From: Shewanella atlantica
GTDB lineage: Bacteria > Pseudomonadota > Gammaproteobacteria > Enterobacterales > Shewanellaceae
Direction of reading: 5' to 3'
NCBI RefSeq assembly: GCF_003966265.1
Contig: NZ_RXNV01000006.1
Location: 186,001 to 250,000 of the forward strand
Length of the DNA stretch: 64,000 nucleotides
Made by a program: the position numbers and the translations under genes. Of this stretch, positions 46,406 to 55,140 are shown piece after piece; positions within the stretch are counted from its first letter, which is position 1, and the number at the start of each line of letters is the position of its first letter. The notes under the pieces were generated by a model. It saw only the letters and a list, made by a program, of their open reading frames with translations. It was not told the DNA's origin and made no database searches.

Positions 46406-46573
46406 TCTAAGGGCTGGAACAAAGCAGTAGAAAAAATACTCCTTAAAAGTGAATAACCATTGCAATAACTAAATACCGACCACTACAACACTATAAAAAC
46501 ACTGCAAAACACCATTGTTACAGACTTTTCATCTACGTATACTCCAGCTCTTTTTAATTTGGCCGGGGGCCCG

Positions 46574-49500
46574 ATGAGATACCTGTTATTAATAATCACC
46601 TTATTTATTACCGCATGCGGTGGCGGCGGAGGTGATGAAACAAGCACGACACCACAAGAAAAGTTAACTCATCCGGGACTCATAGCGTCCGATATCCGGG
46701 TCGATTACTCACTCGATGGCAATCTGACACCAACACTCAGTGGTACCCAAGGCAATATCAGCTTCAGCTTAGCCGATGGCGCCGCGAATGATGTTGTGCG
46801 AATCAATCAAAATACTCTGACCATATTAAATGTCGGTAAAACTAAGTTGATCGTTACCGATAGCGGTAACAGTCAATATAAGTCCACGGTCACCTCATTT
46901 TATGTCACTATCGATAAAGCCGATCGCGACCCCTTACTGAGTAATGACTACTCCTACCCTTATGAAGCAGGAGCCATTCACCGGGTCAGTGTCAGCGGTG
47001 CTAAAGGAAAATTACTTTACGAACTCAGCTCCGGTTATCGCAATGATGTTGTCAAAATCGATATTGCAGGTGAGCTAATAGTGTGGGGAGAAGGTCAGAC
47101 TCAAGTCACAGTCAATGATGACGGGGGGCGAAACTACCAAAGCAGCGAGAGTAAATTTTTCATTACCGTCGAAGCCGCAAACTCTCAGTCTGCCACCTAT
47201 CAAGACATAACCAATAAGCCATTAATCTTTGGTGGCACTATACTTCCTGTTTATTCCGGCTCACCGACGAGTGAAATAAGCTTCACTATCGCAGAGAATG
47301 CCAATCCAGACGTTGTCTCGATACACCCTACTACGGGTGTGATGAATATCAAGGGAGCAGGTGAAACTGAAATCGTCGTCAGCCAAACGGCTGAAGATAA
47401 TCATCAAGGCATTGCAACACAGACCTTCAAAGTCAGCGTAGATAAAGCTGCTAACACTAGCTTTAAGGCTGGAACTCTGACAACCCCATATGGATTCGAT
47501 GACGAACCAATACTACAAACAAGTGGTGCACAGGGCATACTCACTTTCGAAATTATCGATGGTGAGTCGACTGATGTGATCAACTTTATCAATAGTGAAA
47601 CCGGACAATACCGTTTCAGCGGTGTCGGTGAGACTAAAGTAAAAATTACAGATTCGGGTAACACTAACTACCTGAGTAAGACCATAGTGACCGATGTTAA
47701 AGTTGAGCGTATTCAATCTGCGCAGCTCTCACCGGTAGACCTTGAGAGTTCATATCAGGAAAACAAGGTAATATCGGCTCAAGTCGCAAGCAGGCAAGGT
47801 AAGCTAAGCTTCTCTCTTGCAAAAGATAGCGCAACGGATGTGGTGAGCATAGATTCACAATCGGGTGAGATGACGGTACTAAAACCAGGTAAGGCAGAAA
47901 TCAGTGTCACCGATGATGGTGATCTGTTCTACATTCCGCAAACCACAAGTTTCTTTGTGACTATCAATAAACTAGTTAACAATCAATTCAGTGTCGATGA
48001 TAGTCGTATCAATAATATTGCGAATAACACAGTGTTTACTCCAACCCCCAGAAATAGCCAGGGGACAGTGACCTACTCGATTTCAGCCAACTCTACGGCG
48101 AATGTGTTAACTCAAGACCCGACAACCAAGGTCATCACATTAACCGGTGCAGGTCGAGGCTGGATAACCGCAACTGATCATGGTAACGATTACTACCACA
48201 GCCAGACAACTGACTTCTACGTTGATGTAAACTACACAGCAAGTTCATTACAGGCTGACCCTATCAGGACAAATTATGTCGCCGATAAGTTAGTCAGCCT
48301 TCCAATTTCGGGTGTCGTCGGACAGCTAAGTTATAAGCTGGACAATGGTCAACCCGGTGATGTTGTCGATATCAATCTTGTTGATCTTACAGCCACCGTT
48401 AAAAATGCGGGCCATACAACTTACATCATCACAGATTCCGGTAATGAAGCTGTCGCCTCCACCAAAATTTATCTACCAATAACGGTAGAAAAAGCCGCAA
48501 CGAATGTAGACTTAACCCTGAAATCTACGCTGATAGATACCATATATGAAGAGGATAAGCAGCTTACCTCACCCGCGGTATCGGGAAAGGCTACCGAGAG
48601 TTCGATTAAATACTTTGTCGACTATAGCGATCGACAGGTGGTTACCGTAGAACCGAGCAGTGGAGCTCTGACAATACAAGGCGCTGGTTCGGCTCAGGTC
48701 CAGGTTACCGAGGTGAGTCGTAACTTTGAAAACACGACACGCAACTTCACAGTTAACGTCGGTAAAGCGAAGCACCCAGGATTGACCGTTGCTAAACAGG
48801 TACCCACAGCAAGCTATTACCCGGGACTCGAGATGGCGCCTGCTGAGCTGGCCAATCGATTCGGAGAGCTCAGCTATAAGTTCACATACACTGAAAAGCC
48901 ACAGACTTATGAGTTAAGCCAAAACGGAACTTTAAGAGTACTAAAGTACCCAGCCTCGCGTACCAACACATATGTCCGTATAACTGCCACCGATGATGGC
49001 GGCGATGATTACCTGCCAAGTTCTGTCGATTATGATATTCATGTCAACCCTATCGAAGAGGGCCGCGGCGAACAGGCTGTGCTCACTTTCGACGGGAACG
49101 AGCTACCTATCACCTCTCCAATCGATGTAGCCGCCGGAGATGTTACATACTTCTCGGCCTCAGATAGTCTCTCGGAAGCAGAAACCATGGGCGGTAACGT
49201 TCAAAAGCCCGGCGGCTATGCAACTCAAACAGTTACCGTTTGTAATGACCCATCAGTCTTAAGCACCTGTACCTTAATCACTGTTAGGCTACAAAACACC
49301 AGTCACTGTACCGATGGCAGTAAAATCGCCTACCCTGTAGGCGCTAAAATTCGTTATGAATGTCCGGATCTGAAACAACCTATACGTTCAGAGGTGACGA
49401 TGAGCTTCGATAGAAACGATGCCTTTAATGCTTCTCTGTCTACGGGCACTTATCAATCTAAGGAGCCGATAACCTTAGTACACTTTGCCAAACCCTACCG

Positions 49501-49579
49501 CTCGGGAGGTGTCATCGAGGCGGGTGACATTCAACCAAGGGCCTGGTGGTTGATCAAGGTTAACCTGACCCAAGACTAG
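46574..49579 (+). CDS. Large Ig-like-repeat lipoprotein
   Basis: From the ATG at 46574 (GGGGG just upstream) the 1001-residue protein has a lipobox ending in LFITAC and a Gly run. About nine repeats of 85-95 residues follow, each with the elements YxxxxxL, SGxxGxLxFSL, DVVxIDxxxGxLTVxxxG, TxIxVTDxGNxxYxS and ending in VxVxKA. This is the pattern of bacterial Ig-like/cadherin-type beta-sandwiches. The last 150 residues differ and carry four Cys (CNDPSVLSTC, TSHC, YEC) likely forming disulfides. It is probably a surface or periplasmic adhesion or structural protein. I cannot assign a partner or ligand. Confidence 0.8.
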   Translation: MRYLLLIITLFITACGGGGGDETSTTPQEKLTHPGLIASDIRVDYSLDGNLTPTLSGTQGNISFSLADGAANDVVRINQNTLTILNVGKTKLIVTDSGNSQYKSTVTSFYVTIDKADRDPLLSNDYSYPYEAGAIHRVSVSGAKGKLLYELSSGYRNDVVKIDIAGELIVWGEGQTQVTVNDDGGRNYQSSESKFFITVEAANSQSATYQDITNKPLIFGGTILPVYSGSPTSEISFTIAENANPDVVSIHPTTGVMNIKGAGETEIVVSQTAEDNHQGIATQTFKVSVDKAANTSFKAGTLTTPYGFDDEPILQTSGAQGILTFEIIDGESTDVINFINSETGQYRFSGVGETKVKITDSGNTNYLSKTIVTDVKVERIQSAQLSPVDLESSYQENKVISAQVASRQGKLSFSLAKDSATDVVSIDSQSGEMTVLKPGKAEISVTDDGDLFYIPQTTSFFVTINKLVNNQFSVDDSRINNIANNTVFTPTPRNSQGTVTYSISANSTANVLTQDPTTKVITLTGAGRGWITATDHGNDYYHSQTTDFYVDVNYTASSLQADPIRTNYVADKLVSLPISGVVGQLSYKLDNGQPGDVVDINLVDLTATVKNAGHTTYIITDSGNEAVASTKIYLPITVEKAATNVDLTLKSTLIDTIYEEDKQLTSPAVSGKATESSIKYFVDYSDRQVVTVEPSSGALTIQGAGSAQVQVTEVSRNFENTTRNFTVNVGKAKHPGLTVAKQVPTASYYPGLEMAPAELANRFGELSYKFTYTEKPQTYELSQNGTLRVLKYPASRTNTYVRITATDDGGDDYLPSSVDYDIHVNPIEEGRGEQAVLTFDGNELPITSPIDVAAGDVTYFSASDSLSEAETMGGNVQKPGGYATQTVTVCNDPSVLSTCTLITVRLQNTSHCTDGSKIAYPVGAKIRYECPDLKQPIRSEVTMSFDRNDAFNASLSTGTYQSKEPITLVHFAKPYRSGGVIEAGDIQPRAWWLIKVNLTQD

Positions 49580-49622
49580 TCCGGTTACGTTCCGGCACCA
49601 CTCTGACTCCTCATGGACGTTT

Positions 49623-49660
49623 AAGGCCTGATACTCGAGAGTATCAGGCCTTATTTTATT
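49623..49660. terminator. Strong terminator
   Basis: A 14-bp stem, AAGGCCTGATACTC with GAGTATCAGGCCTT around GA, is followed by TATTTTATT. It ends the large lipoprotein gene. Confidence 0.9.
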
Positions 49661-49737
49661 CACAGAAAATGGGCAGCTTAATCAAGTGTTCGTTAGGGGA
49701 TTAGCGAGTTCAGCATCGGGACAGGCATACTCGACGA

Positions 49738-52350
49738 TCAGGCACTGATAAGCTCCAGTGCAGGCTTAGCTTGCAACGGCTGCCCTCTGGAGCGTCTAAG
49801 TTCAATATATGTCTCTAAAGGCTTAGGGCGCCCTATTGCATAGCCTTGGGCATAGTTAATCCCGATCCCCTCAAGCCTGTCGATGATATCCTGGTTTTCA
49901 ACAAACTCAGCCACGGTCTCAATACCCATGACATCGCAGACATCATGAATAGACTTAACGATGGCATAATCTTTTGCATTCGTTGCTAAGCTTTTGACGA
50001 AGCAACCATCGATTTTCACGTAGTCGACAGGTAACTCTTTCAAGTAGCCATAAGAGGCAAAGCCGGTACCGAAATCATCCAACGCAAATGAGAAACCGAG
50101 TTTTCGCAGGTAGTTGAGCATATCCATAGCTCGATTTCTATTTTGAATTGCACTGGTCTCTGTGATCTCAAAACAGATACACTTACTCGGGATCTCGAAA
50201 CGCTTAAACTGCTCGGCAATGTACTCCACCATGCCTTCGGCACCTAAGCTATTACCGGAAAGGTTAATCGATATGCAGTGATCGTCCCAAATCTCCTCAT
50301 GAAGCGACAACCACAGAAATGCCTTTCGAATGACCTCTTTATCGACGTCATTCATTAACTTGAAGCGCTCAGCAGCTTCGATAAACTGGGCTGGTGATAA
50401 GATGCGTCCACAAGGCTCCTGAATACGGAGTAGAATTTCCATGCGTTGTTTATGTTCACCCGGCCCCATACCTTTGATTGGCTGGTAATAGAGTAGCAGT
50501 TCATTATGCTCTATCGCCTGACCAATTCTTACCGCCCACATGGGGGCGTTACGCTGATAGATAGATTCTTTATCATTATCATCGTAAAAGTGAACTTGGT
50601 TACTCCCTTTTCGCTTAGCGGCAATACACGCCACATCAGCATCTTTGAGCAACTCTTTCGGGCTGATGTAGGGAGCTCTGGCAATTGCGACACCAGCGCT
50701 GACACCGACCTTATAGTGACACCCATTATCACGTAGCACCTGCATGGAAACACTGGAAATGATCCTTTTCACCAGCTGAGCCACCTCTAATGCGTTATGA
50801 TCCCGTATAGCTAAACCGAACTCATCTCCCCCTAATCGGGCCAACATCTCATCTTTACTCAAACAAGATTGCATCGCTTTGGCAACCATGGCCAGCATGG
50901 TGTCTCCGGCACTGTGTCCACAGGAATCATTGATCAACTTGAACTGTTCAAGGTCGAAGTAACAGATCGCTATCGATTGAGCATCATGGCTAAATTTATC
51001 CAACCTCTCTTCGAAAGCGCGACGATTCAACAGTGAAGTGATGGAATCAAAATTGGCCTTTTGCCTTAACTGCCTTTTCAGTAGCTCCTCTCGGGTAATA
51101 TCGCGTAGCACGATAACACTCCCTATCACGCCCCTCTTATGATTAAGTAAATTACTGATACTACGCTCCAGAATTCGAGTCTTGTCAGTTTTCAACTTTA
51201 ACTTACTTAATACGGGTTGCTGAGCCTGACTAAACATGAATTCAAACAGATCATCTTTGATACTCTTGTCTGTTTTAACCAATGAGTCCACGGAAGTACC
51301 TATGGCACTTTCACTCTTAACACCGAGTAACTGCTCGGCCTGGGGATTTAAATACACTACCTTAGCCCCGATATCGGTCAGAATCACCGCCTCGGCGATC
51401 GACTCTAATGTCGTTTTAAACCGCTCCTTCTGCTGAAATATTCGTGCTAGCAAGATATTCACTCTTTCAGCCATAATGACAAGCTCAGAGCAACCACTTC
51501 CAACGAGCGGGGTATAGGTTTTGGCAATGGGATCGATATCGGCAACCTGAGTCATCAATTTACGGAAGGGACGAATAAGCCCCAGCTTGAGCCAAATATA
51601 CCCGATGATAAGTATCAGTAATCCTACCCCCACGATAGAGAAGGTCACCAGATCATACTTTAACTTCACCTGATTAAACGCATTTTCGGAGAACTGAACC
51701 TCCAGATGAATAGGACTCTCAAAGACTAAACTCGGTACCTTAATACTCGATATTGGGTTATCACTATTGACGTCATAGACCAGGTTTGATTCACCTGACA
51801 CCATATTGATACGACTGACTAACCCTTTGAGGCCATAAGTAGAGAGATATTCGGGTGTAAGCTGTCTGGCTAAAATAATTGAACGACTCTCAGAAACCGG
51901 CACTAAGCTGACAATGAAACTCTTATCCTGCAGCATATAAATACCGGACTGGGCTTGAGTAGCATGTTTAAGCTGAGCAGGCACTGTATCGAACTCAAAT
52001 GACATGGTGTCATCGTATATAGGAGAAAATGGCTGCAGTTCACCATTATTTAGATAAAATAAACTCAAATGGTCGGCAAGCTGACTGTCCCGCCATGCTT
52101 CGTCTAATAGTTTTCTTTCTTCGGTAGCGAGTTTTGAAAGGGGTAAGGCGTAGACATTAGCTAATAACTGCAGCTGATTTATATCTTTTTCTATATGGGT
52201 TTTAATGGTGCTGAGTTCGATGCCGATCGCACTGTTCTTGAATGTATCTACCCTGTGATCGAACCACATGCTTAAGCAATAAGAGACAGAGATAACTGCG
52301 GGCAGACAGAAGCCTATAATAAAGACGATTAACTTTTTGCCTATACGCAT
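49738..52350 (-). CDS. Membrane GGDEF-EAL protein with PAS domain
   Basis: The 870-residue protein has a helix at 8-28, a periplasmic sensor region (about 30-230), a second helix (235-255) leading to a HAMP-like linker, a PAS domain (about 315-420), a GGDEF domain with intact LGGDEF at 507-511, and an EAL domain (about 610-860). The EAL signature reads MEILLRI, so the Ala of EAL is Ile, yet the DDFGTG, ETSAI and ETVAEFVEN motifs remain. It may make or degrade c-di-GMP, or use one domain only as a sensor. It stands alone. Confidence 0.9.
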   Translation of the reverse strand: MRIGKKLIVFIIGFCLPAVISVSYCLSMWFDHRVDTFKNSAIGIELSTIKTHIEKDINQLQLLANVYALPLSKLATEERKLLDEAWRDSQLADHLSLFYLNNGELQPFSPIYDDTMSFEFDTVPAQLKHATQAQSGIYMLQDKSFIVSLVPVSESRSIILARQLTPEYLSTYGLKGLVSRINMVSGESNLVYDVNSDNPISSIKVPSLVFESPIHLEVQFSENAFNQVKLKYDLVTFSIVGVGLLILIIGYIWLKLGLIRPFRKLMTQVADIDPIAKTYTPLVGSGCSELVIMAERVNILLARIFQQKERFKTTLESIAEAVILTDIGAKVVYLNPQAEQLLGVKSESAIGTSVDSLVKTDKSIKDDLFEFMFSQAQQPVLSKLKLKTDKTRILERSISNLLNHKRGVIGSVIVLRDITREELLKRQLRQKANFDSITSLLNRRAFEERLDKFSHDAQSIAICYFDLEQFKLINDSCGHSAGDTMLAMVAKAMQSCLSKDEMLARLGGDEFGLAIRDHNALEVAQLVKRIISSVSMQVLRDNGCHYKVGVSAGVAIARAPYISPKELLKDADVACIAAKRKGSNQVHFYDDNDKESIYQRNAPMWAVRIGQAIEHNELLLYYQPIKGMGPGEHKQRMEILLRIQEPCGRILSPAQFIEAAERFKLMNDVDKEVIRKAFLWLSLHEEIWDDHCISINLSGNSLGAEGMVEYIAEQFKRFEIPSKCICFEITETSAIQNRNRAMDMLNYLRKLGFSFALDDFGTGFASYGYLKELPVDYVKIDGCFVKSLATNAKDYAIVKSIHDVCDVMGIETVAEFVENQDIIDRLEGIGINYAQGYAIGRPKPLETYIELRRSRGQPLQAKPALELISA

Positions 52351-52830
52351 CTTATACCAATTTCAATGAACATTTTTCACTCAGAGCCGATTTGGCATTT
52401 CAATTTTAAGGATATTGATGGGTGTGTTCTAATCCTTGAGCGCCCTAATCTATAATGATGTTGCCTTGCACGCTCCCGGTGCAAAAAAGTCAGAATTACA
52501 TTGAAAACATCTACCTCATAACAACGACAAAAAAGCTCACAACTAAAGCCCTGATAACGATTTCAAAAATAAATAAAGACAGTAATCATAACCTCGGCAT
52601 GCAAAATAGCGCATTTAGAGACAGGATAAAACCCGTTTTGCTTTACTCGTTGCTAAAGTAATCAATAGCCTGCATTTATCTGATTTTGTAAGCCTTGATA
52701 TAGCGCATTAAAAGATCTGTAATCCGCAGATATCGGCTGAAAAACAGATGACAATCACATATTGAAGTTTGCTTTGACACATTTGTGGTCATTCCTCGGA
52801 ACTCAAATTGCCCTCTTTAGCTACAATCAA
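52351..52830. other. Intergenic region between the GGDEF-EAL gene and hemE
   Basis: About 480 bp, AT-rich, without a credible gene or repeat. It should hold the promoter of the GGDEF-EAL gene on the minus strand. A short plus-strand open frame at 52455 lacks a ribosome-binding site and family signature. Confidence 0.5.
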
Positions 52831-52831
52831 T

Positions 52832-52858
52832 AAAAAGGCCCGCCAATGGCGAGCCTTA
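52832..52858 (-). terminator. Terminator of hemE
   Basis: On the minus strand AAGGCTCGCC and GGCGGGCCTT pair with one mismatch and are followed by a U run. It lies about 33 bp after the hemE stop. Confidence 0.85.
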
Positions 52859-52890
52859 ATAACACAACAAGAAGACTAAGAGCTGATAGT

Positions 52891-53955
52891 TTACTTGTGG
52901 TATTGAGCCGATAACTCGTGTACTGAATTAATGAAAGAACCTGCGTGCTCTGGATCTACATGCTGGTGAATACCATGACCCAAGTTGAACACGTGACCAG
53001 TACCTTCGCCATAGCTAGATAGGATCTGATCCACCTCTTGATGGATACGCTCAGGTGAAGCATAAAGTACCGACGGATCCATGTTGCCTTGAAGGGCCAC
53101 TTTATGACCAACACGACGACGTGCATCACCGATATCGACAGTCCAATCCAAACCAAGTGCATCACAGCCGGTTTCAGCCATTGATTCTAGCCATAAACCG
53201 CCACCTTTAGTGAACAAGGTAACCGGAACCTGACGGCCATCGGCGTGACGAGTCAAACCATCGACAATCTTCTGCATATAACGCAATGAGAATTCACGAT
53301 AAGCGTGATGTGAAAGTGCACCACCCCATGAATCGAAAATCATCAGTGATTGAGCGCCGTTAGCCACTTGAGCATTTAGGTATAAAATCACTGAATCAGC
53401 AAGTTTATCGAGTAGCATGTGCAATGTAGCTGGCTCTTCATAGGCCATCTTCTTGATCTTCTCGAATGTCTTGCTTGAACCACCTTCAACCATATAAGTC
53501 GCAAGTGTCCATGGAGAACCAGAGAAACCAATTAACGGTACTTCGCCTTTAAGCTCACGACGAATAGTACTGACGGCGCGCATGACATAACCAAGCTCGT
53601 CTTCAGGATCAGGAATTGAAAGCTTCTTGATCGCATCGATCGTATCGGTCGGACGCTGGAAGCGCGGGCCTTCACCCGTTTCGAAGTACAGACCTAAGCC
53701 CATGGCATCTGGTACGGTCAAAATATCCGAGAATAAGATAGCTGCATCGAGGTCATAACGGCGAAGTGGCTGTAGTGTCACTTCACAAGCCAAATCCTGA
53801 TTCTTACACAAAGACATAAAGTCACCGGCTTCTGCACGTGTGGCTTTATATTCTGGAAGGTAACGGCCAGCTTGACGCATCATCCAGACAGGTGTTCTGT
53901 CGACAGGCTGTTTTAGTAAGGCGCGTAAATAACGATCATTTTTTAATTCTGCCAT
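52891..53955 (-). CDS. hemE: Uroporphyrinogen decarboxylase
   Basis: The 354-residue enzyme has the family's opening [16 protein letters not shown], with the substrate-contacting Arg, then [14 protein letters not shown] with the catalytic Asp, and [14 protein letters not shown] near the C-terminus. HemE converts uroporphyrinogen III to coproporphyrinogen III in heme synthesis. Length equals the E. coli enzyme. It is a single gene, divergent from the candidate small RNA and rsd. Confidence 0.97.
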   Translation of the reverse strand: MAELKNDRYLRALLKQPVDRTPVWMMRQAGRYLPEYKATRAEAGDFMSLCKNQDLACEVTLQPLRRYDLDAAILFSDILTVPDAMGLGLYFETGEGPRFQRPTDTIDAIKKLSIPDPEDELGYVMRAVSTIRRELKGEVPLIGFSGSPWTLATYMVEGGSSKTFEKIKKMAYEEPATLHMLLDKLADSVILYLNAQVANGAQSLMIFDSWGGALSHHAYREFSLRYMQKIVDGLTRHADGRQVPVTLFTKGGGLWLESMAETGCDALGLDWTVDIGDARRRVGHKVALQGNMDPSVLYASPERIHQEVDQILSSYGEGTGHVFNLGHGIHQHVDPEHAGSFINSVHELSAQYHK

Positions 53956-54192
53956 TTGGCTCTATTCCTAGATTTATTGATTTCCGCTGGGTCAGTAGTT
54001 TAGCATTTACGCGAATAAAGTAACCTCTATCAGCTCATTTATGTGACATTAACCTCTTCATACTCAAATAGGTTAATGCGCTACCGACTTATCCATCTCT
54101 GTATTTCCCGCTGCACTCAGATAGAGAAACATCGGGATGTAAATATCCTGACAAAAATTAGGTGTTAATGTTCCCAATATGACAGAAAAAAG

Positions 54193-54221
54193 TTGCACAC
54201 ATCTTCAGCCTTTGGTATAAA
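54193..54221 (+). promoter_or_regulatory. Sigma-70 promoter of a candidate small RNA
   Basis: TTGCAC at 54193-54198 and TATAAA at 54216-54221 are separated by exactly 17 bp, close to the sigma-70 consensus. The predicted transcription start is near 54228. It lies 525 bp away from neither gene start by chance alone: the only downstream element before rsd is a strong terminator. Confidence 0.75.
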
Positions 54222-54227
54222 AAGTCT

Positions 54228-54323
54228 GCGCTAGCAAGAACAATCAAGAAGCTCGTCGCATCGAGCCCGCAAAACCTTTACTCGCCCAGCGATAGCATTC
54301 TATCGCTGGGCATTTTATTTTTT
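54228..54323 (+). ncRNA. Candidate small RNA or rsd leader attenuator
   Basis: From the predicted start, about 95 nt are transcribed. The RNA folds into a small hairpin (GCTCG-TCGCAT-CGAGC, 54251-54266), a single-stranded A-rich linker (AAAACCTTTACT), and a perfect 12-bp terminator hairpin (GCCCAGCGATAG-CATT-CTATCGCTGGGC, 54284-54311) with a U-rich tail. No start codon with a ribosome-binding site is present. This matches the layout of an Hfq-type small RNA. Since rsd starts 158 bp downstream on the same strand, a terminator in the rsd leader is the alternative. Confidence 0.65.
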
Positions 54324-54480
54324 GGCTGTTTAATTCCCCTATTTCCACATTTTTCTGTATACAAAATAATCATCTCTTCGAATTAATAATATCTGCCTAA
54401 ATAAGCGAATAATGGTTGATCATTACCCTAGTTGTCACCTACATTAGAAGTCAGGGAAGAACTCTTTAACGGGAACTATC

Positions 54481-54948
54481 ATGCTAAGACAACTAGAGAA
54501 AGCCGAACAAAAATGGGGTGGTTCTAACACTCTTATCGATCATTGGCTCAACAACCGTCGCAAACTACTCGTGAACTATTGTCAGATCGCAGGCATTCCT
54601 CCCTATGAGCCAAGCGAGAAATCACTGCCGGCTATTACAGCAATCAAAGAGTTTTGTGATCTCTTGATGGATTATGTTTCTGAAGGGCACTTCGAGGTTT
54701 ATGATCGTGTCGTGACAGCCTGTGAAAAACATGGGGTTTCGAGTCAGAAGCTCGCCCAGAACCTGGTTCCCCGCATCAGTGAAACTACAGACTCAGCCTT
54801 AGATTTCAATGATAAATATACCGAATTCGTAGATGATAAAGTGTTATTCCAGCTCGACAAAGATCTATCATCTTTAGGCCATGCGATGGAAACTCGATTC
54901 GAATTAGAAGATCAGTTACTGGAAGTGCTACACACTAAGCATTCATAA
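54481..54948 (+). CDS. rsd: Regulator of sigma D (anti-sigma-70)
   Basis: The 155-residue helical protein matches Rsd/AlgQ: MLRQLEKAEQKWGG, IDHWLNNRRKLLVNYCQIAG and FCDLLMDYVSEGHFEVYDRV. Rsd binds region 4 of sigma-70 in stationary phase and frees RNA polymerase for other sigma factors. A terminator and candidate small RNA precede it, and a 7-bp repeat follows its stop. AACGGGA precedes the start. Confidence 0.95.
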   Translation: MLRQLEKAEQKWGGSNTLIDHWLNNRRKLLVNYCQIAGIPPYEPSEKSLPAITAIKEFCDLLMDYVSEGHFEVYDRVVTACEKHGVSSQKLAQNLVPRISETTDSALDFNDKYTEFVDDKVLFQLDKDLSSLGHAMETRFELEDQLLEVLHTKHS

Positions 54949-54953
54949 TGAGG

Positions 54954-54980
54954 TGCTAGGTGCTAGGTGCTAGGTGCTAA
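54954..54980. repeat. 7-bp tandem repeat, unit TGCTAGG
   Basis: Three exact TGCTAGG units plus a fourth ending in TGCTAA lie just after the rsd stop and before its terminator. Confidence 0.95.
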
Positions 54981-54994
54981 AAAGTTTAATAAGA

Positions 54995-55029
54995 AAGGCT
55001 AGATTCATTGATATGAATCTAGCCTTTTT
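54995..55029 (+). terminator. Terminator of rsd
   Basis: A perfect 14-bp stem (AAGGCTAGATTCAT with ATGAATCTAGCCTT, loop TGAT) ends in five T. Confidence 0.93.
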
Positions 55030-55140
55030 GTTGGTTCGCTGCACTGAAATACCAACCGGTATAACGCTCAATACTACGCCCTAAGGGATAAAGTCCACCT
55101 TATAAGCTAATGCTTTAAGTGGACCCGACCCGTTCTGACT

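Noticed and set aside
55095..55126. Terminator of acnB
   Set aside because: GTCCAC and GTGGAC can pair, but the stem is short, the loop is long and the U run is poor.
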